Of a stretch of DNA of 24,978 bases, positions 24,286 through 24,978 are shown in pieces; within the stretch, counting starts at the first letter, position 1; every line of letters starts with the position of its first letter. The notes beneath the pieces are model-generated. The model was given only the letters and a program-made list of their open reading frames with translations, had not been told where the DNA came from and made no database searches. Origin of the DNA: an uncultured Amylibacter sp. (GTDB lineage Bacteria; Pseudomonadota; Alphaproteobacteria; Rhodobacterales; Rhodobacteraceae). The translations under genes were made by a program, and so were the position numbers. The stretch covers positions 1-24,978 of the forward strand of contig CALLAV010000098.1 of the NCBI GenBank assembly GCA_938001995.1. The letters run 5' to 3'.

Positions 24286-24303
24286 GTAACAGTTGTATGA
24301 CAA
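24286..24303 (-). promoter_or_regulatory. Pho box upstream of pstS
   Basis: On the minus strand the site reads TTGTCAT-ACAA-CTGTTAC, two 7-base units 11 bp apart, close to the CTGTCAT-N4-CTGTCAT consensus for PhoB. Two weaker units may continue the 11-bp rhythm downstream (CTGAGCA, then GCGTCAC). A CAATAA -10-like element follows after about 9 bp. The position in front of pstS and the phoB gene in the same operon predict induction under phosphate limitation and positive feedback. Confidence 0.8.
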
Positions 24304-24321
24304 GATCGGGGGTAATGCAGG

Positions 24322-24792
24322 TTAAAATGCTGCGTTTTGTCCGTCGTCTTTTACGGCTTCCATCGACACATGGGTCGAGCTGTTCGACACATGCGGAAGG
24401 TTGGAAATCACCTCGCCCAAAACAGCGCGGTAAGCCTTAATATCAACGGTTCTAACCTTCAGAAGATAGTCAAACGCCCCTGCAATCATATGGCATTCTT
24501 CAATCTCTGATACTTCTGAAACTGCGCTGTTGAACGCCTGTAGCGCAGCCTCCCGCGTGTCTGACAGCGTCACTTCGACAAAGGCGATGTGGTCCAATCC
24601 CAACTTCCCCAAATCCAGAATCGCGCGGAATCCCTGAATGAACCCCGAATCGCGCAGTTTCTTCACCCGCAACTGGCAAGGCGTTTTGGACAGGCCCACC
24701 GTACTGGCCAATTCTGTCATCGACATACGCCCATCACGGTGCAGCGCCGCCATAATCTTGCGGTCAAACGCATCCAATTGACTATCATTCAT
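24322..24792 (-). CDS. putR: Lrp/AsnC-family regulator, probably PutR (proline utilisation activator)
   Basis: This 156-residue protein has an N-terminal helix-turn-helix (about 3-60; MTELASTVGLSKTPCQLRVK) followed by a RAM ligand-binding domain (about 65-145; IAFVEVTLSD, then GAFDYLLKVRT). I chose ATG 24792; the in-frame TTG at 24807 is a weaker option. The SKTPCQLRVKKL helix and its divergent position to a gene that begins like putA match PutR of Agrobacterium and Rhodobacter, which senses proline and activates putA. The Lrp-family assignment is firm; the PutR name rests mainly on the neighbour. Confidence 0.83.
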   Translation of the reverse strand: MNDSQLDAFDRKIMAALHRDGRMSMTELASTVGLSKTPCQLRVKKLRDSGFIQGFRAILDLGKLGLDHIAFVEVTLSDTREAALQAFNSAVSEVSEIEECHMIAGAFDYLLKVRTVDIKAYRAVLGEVISNLPHVSNSSTHVSMEAVKDDGQNAAF

Positions 24793-24861
24793 AGTAATTT
24801 CACCCAAAACGTCTTTTTCAAAAGGATATTTAGGTCAAATCGAACTGCCAAACAATAAAAT

Positions 24862-24889
24862 TCAGGCGAACCGACCAAGAGTTACCTGA
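24862..24889. promoter_or_regulatory. Inverted repeat between putR and putA
   Basis: TCAGG (24862-24866) and CCTGA (24885-24889) form an inverted pair with centres 23 bp apart, about two helical turns. The flanks are related too (TCAGGCGAAC against TCAGGTAACT on the other strand). Two-turn spacing fits an Lrp-type multimer binding the 136-bp divergent region. The arms are short, so this is a candidate only. Confidence 0.3.
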
Positions 24890-24928
24890 TAACGTGCCTA
24901 AAACACCCCTCCTTTTAAGGCGCTCATC

Positions 24929-24978
24929 ATGGCTGATCTTCAAACCCTTCGTTCCCAAATTCGCGCAGCACATCTCGC
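24929..24978 (+). CDS. putA: Start of probable PutA (proline dehydrogenase / P5C dehydrogenase), truncated by window end
   Basis: Only 16 codons are present: MADLQTLRSQIRAAHL. An AAGG ribosome-binding site lies 8 bp before the ATG. The residues resemble the N terminus of alphaproteobacterial PutA as I remember it. The divergent Lrp-type gene, a typical PutR position, supports the call. So short a stretch cannot prove it. Confidence 0.55.
   Translation, partial: MADLQTLRSQIRAAHL

Overview
The window looks like a chromosomal segment of a marine alphaproteobacterium of the order Rhodobacterales (Roseobacter group). This rests on protein signatures and gene order, not on a database search. The clues are an ATP-type pckA divergent from chvI-chvG, with hprK (kinase domain only), rapZ, an EIIA-Man-like protein and HPr behind it; a methylsuccinyl-CoA dehydrogenase with the long N-terminal extension typical of the ethylmalonyl-CoA pathway; a pst-pho operon; and a PutR-type regulator divergent from what looks like putA. 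No rRNA, tRNA, insertion sequence, phage gene or CRISPR array was seen. Most of the window is core genome.

Layout. 1-303 is the C-terminal end of soxR (+). 340-5635 is one compact minus-strand block, in transcription order chvI, chvG, hprK, rapZ, EIIA-Man-like, HPr, lysophospholipid acyltransferase. It links an envelope/acid-sensing two-component system to an incomplete, regulatory PTS. A 348-bp divergent region carrying a perfect 14-bp palindrome leads to pckA (+), which ends in a clear intrinsic terminator. Next come a DUF1294 membrane protein, then a translationally coupled DUF1007-NicO pair (periplasmic metal-binding protein plus Ni/Co-type transporter). An M20 amidohydrolase is convergent with them. 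mcd (+) follows.

12.5-16.0 kb is the least characterised part and encodes only exported proteins: a Lys-rich six-cysteine protein and a periplasmic caspase-fold protein in one operon (-), an SGNH-type hydrolase (+), and a 38-residue lipoprotein (-). Then come an FAD-dependent amine oxidase-like protein (-), a META-domain lipoprotein (+) and recO (-).

18.7-24.2 kb is the phosphate operon pstS-pstC-pstA-pstB-phoU-phoB (-), with a Pho box in front of pstS and a strong hairpin terminator/attenuator between pstS and pstC. recO lies 31 bp behind phoB and may be its last gene. phoR is not in the cluster. The window ends with putR (-) and the first codons of probable putA (+).

Most unusual points: the caspase/Lys-rich secreted pair; a DUF1007 protein whose mature N terminus would be His-Pro-His next to an EF-hand loop and a His-rich NicO transporter; three copies of a short motif placed directly behind plus-strand stop codons; and several clean operator-like palindromes.
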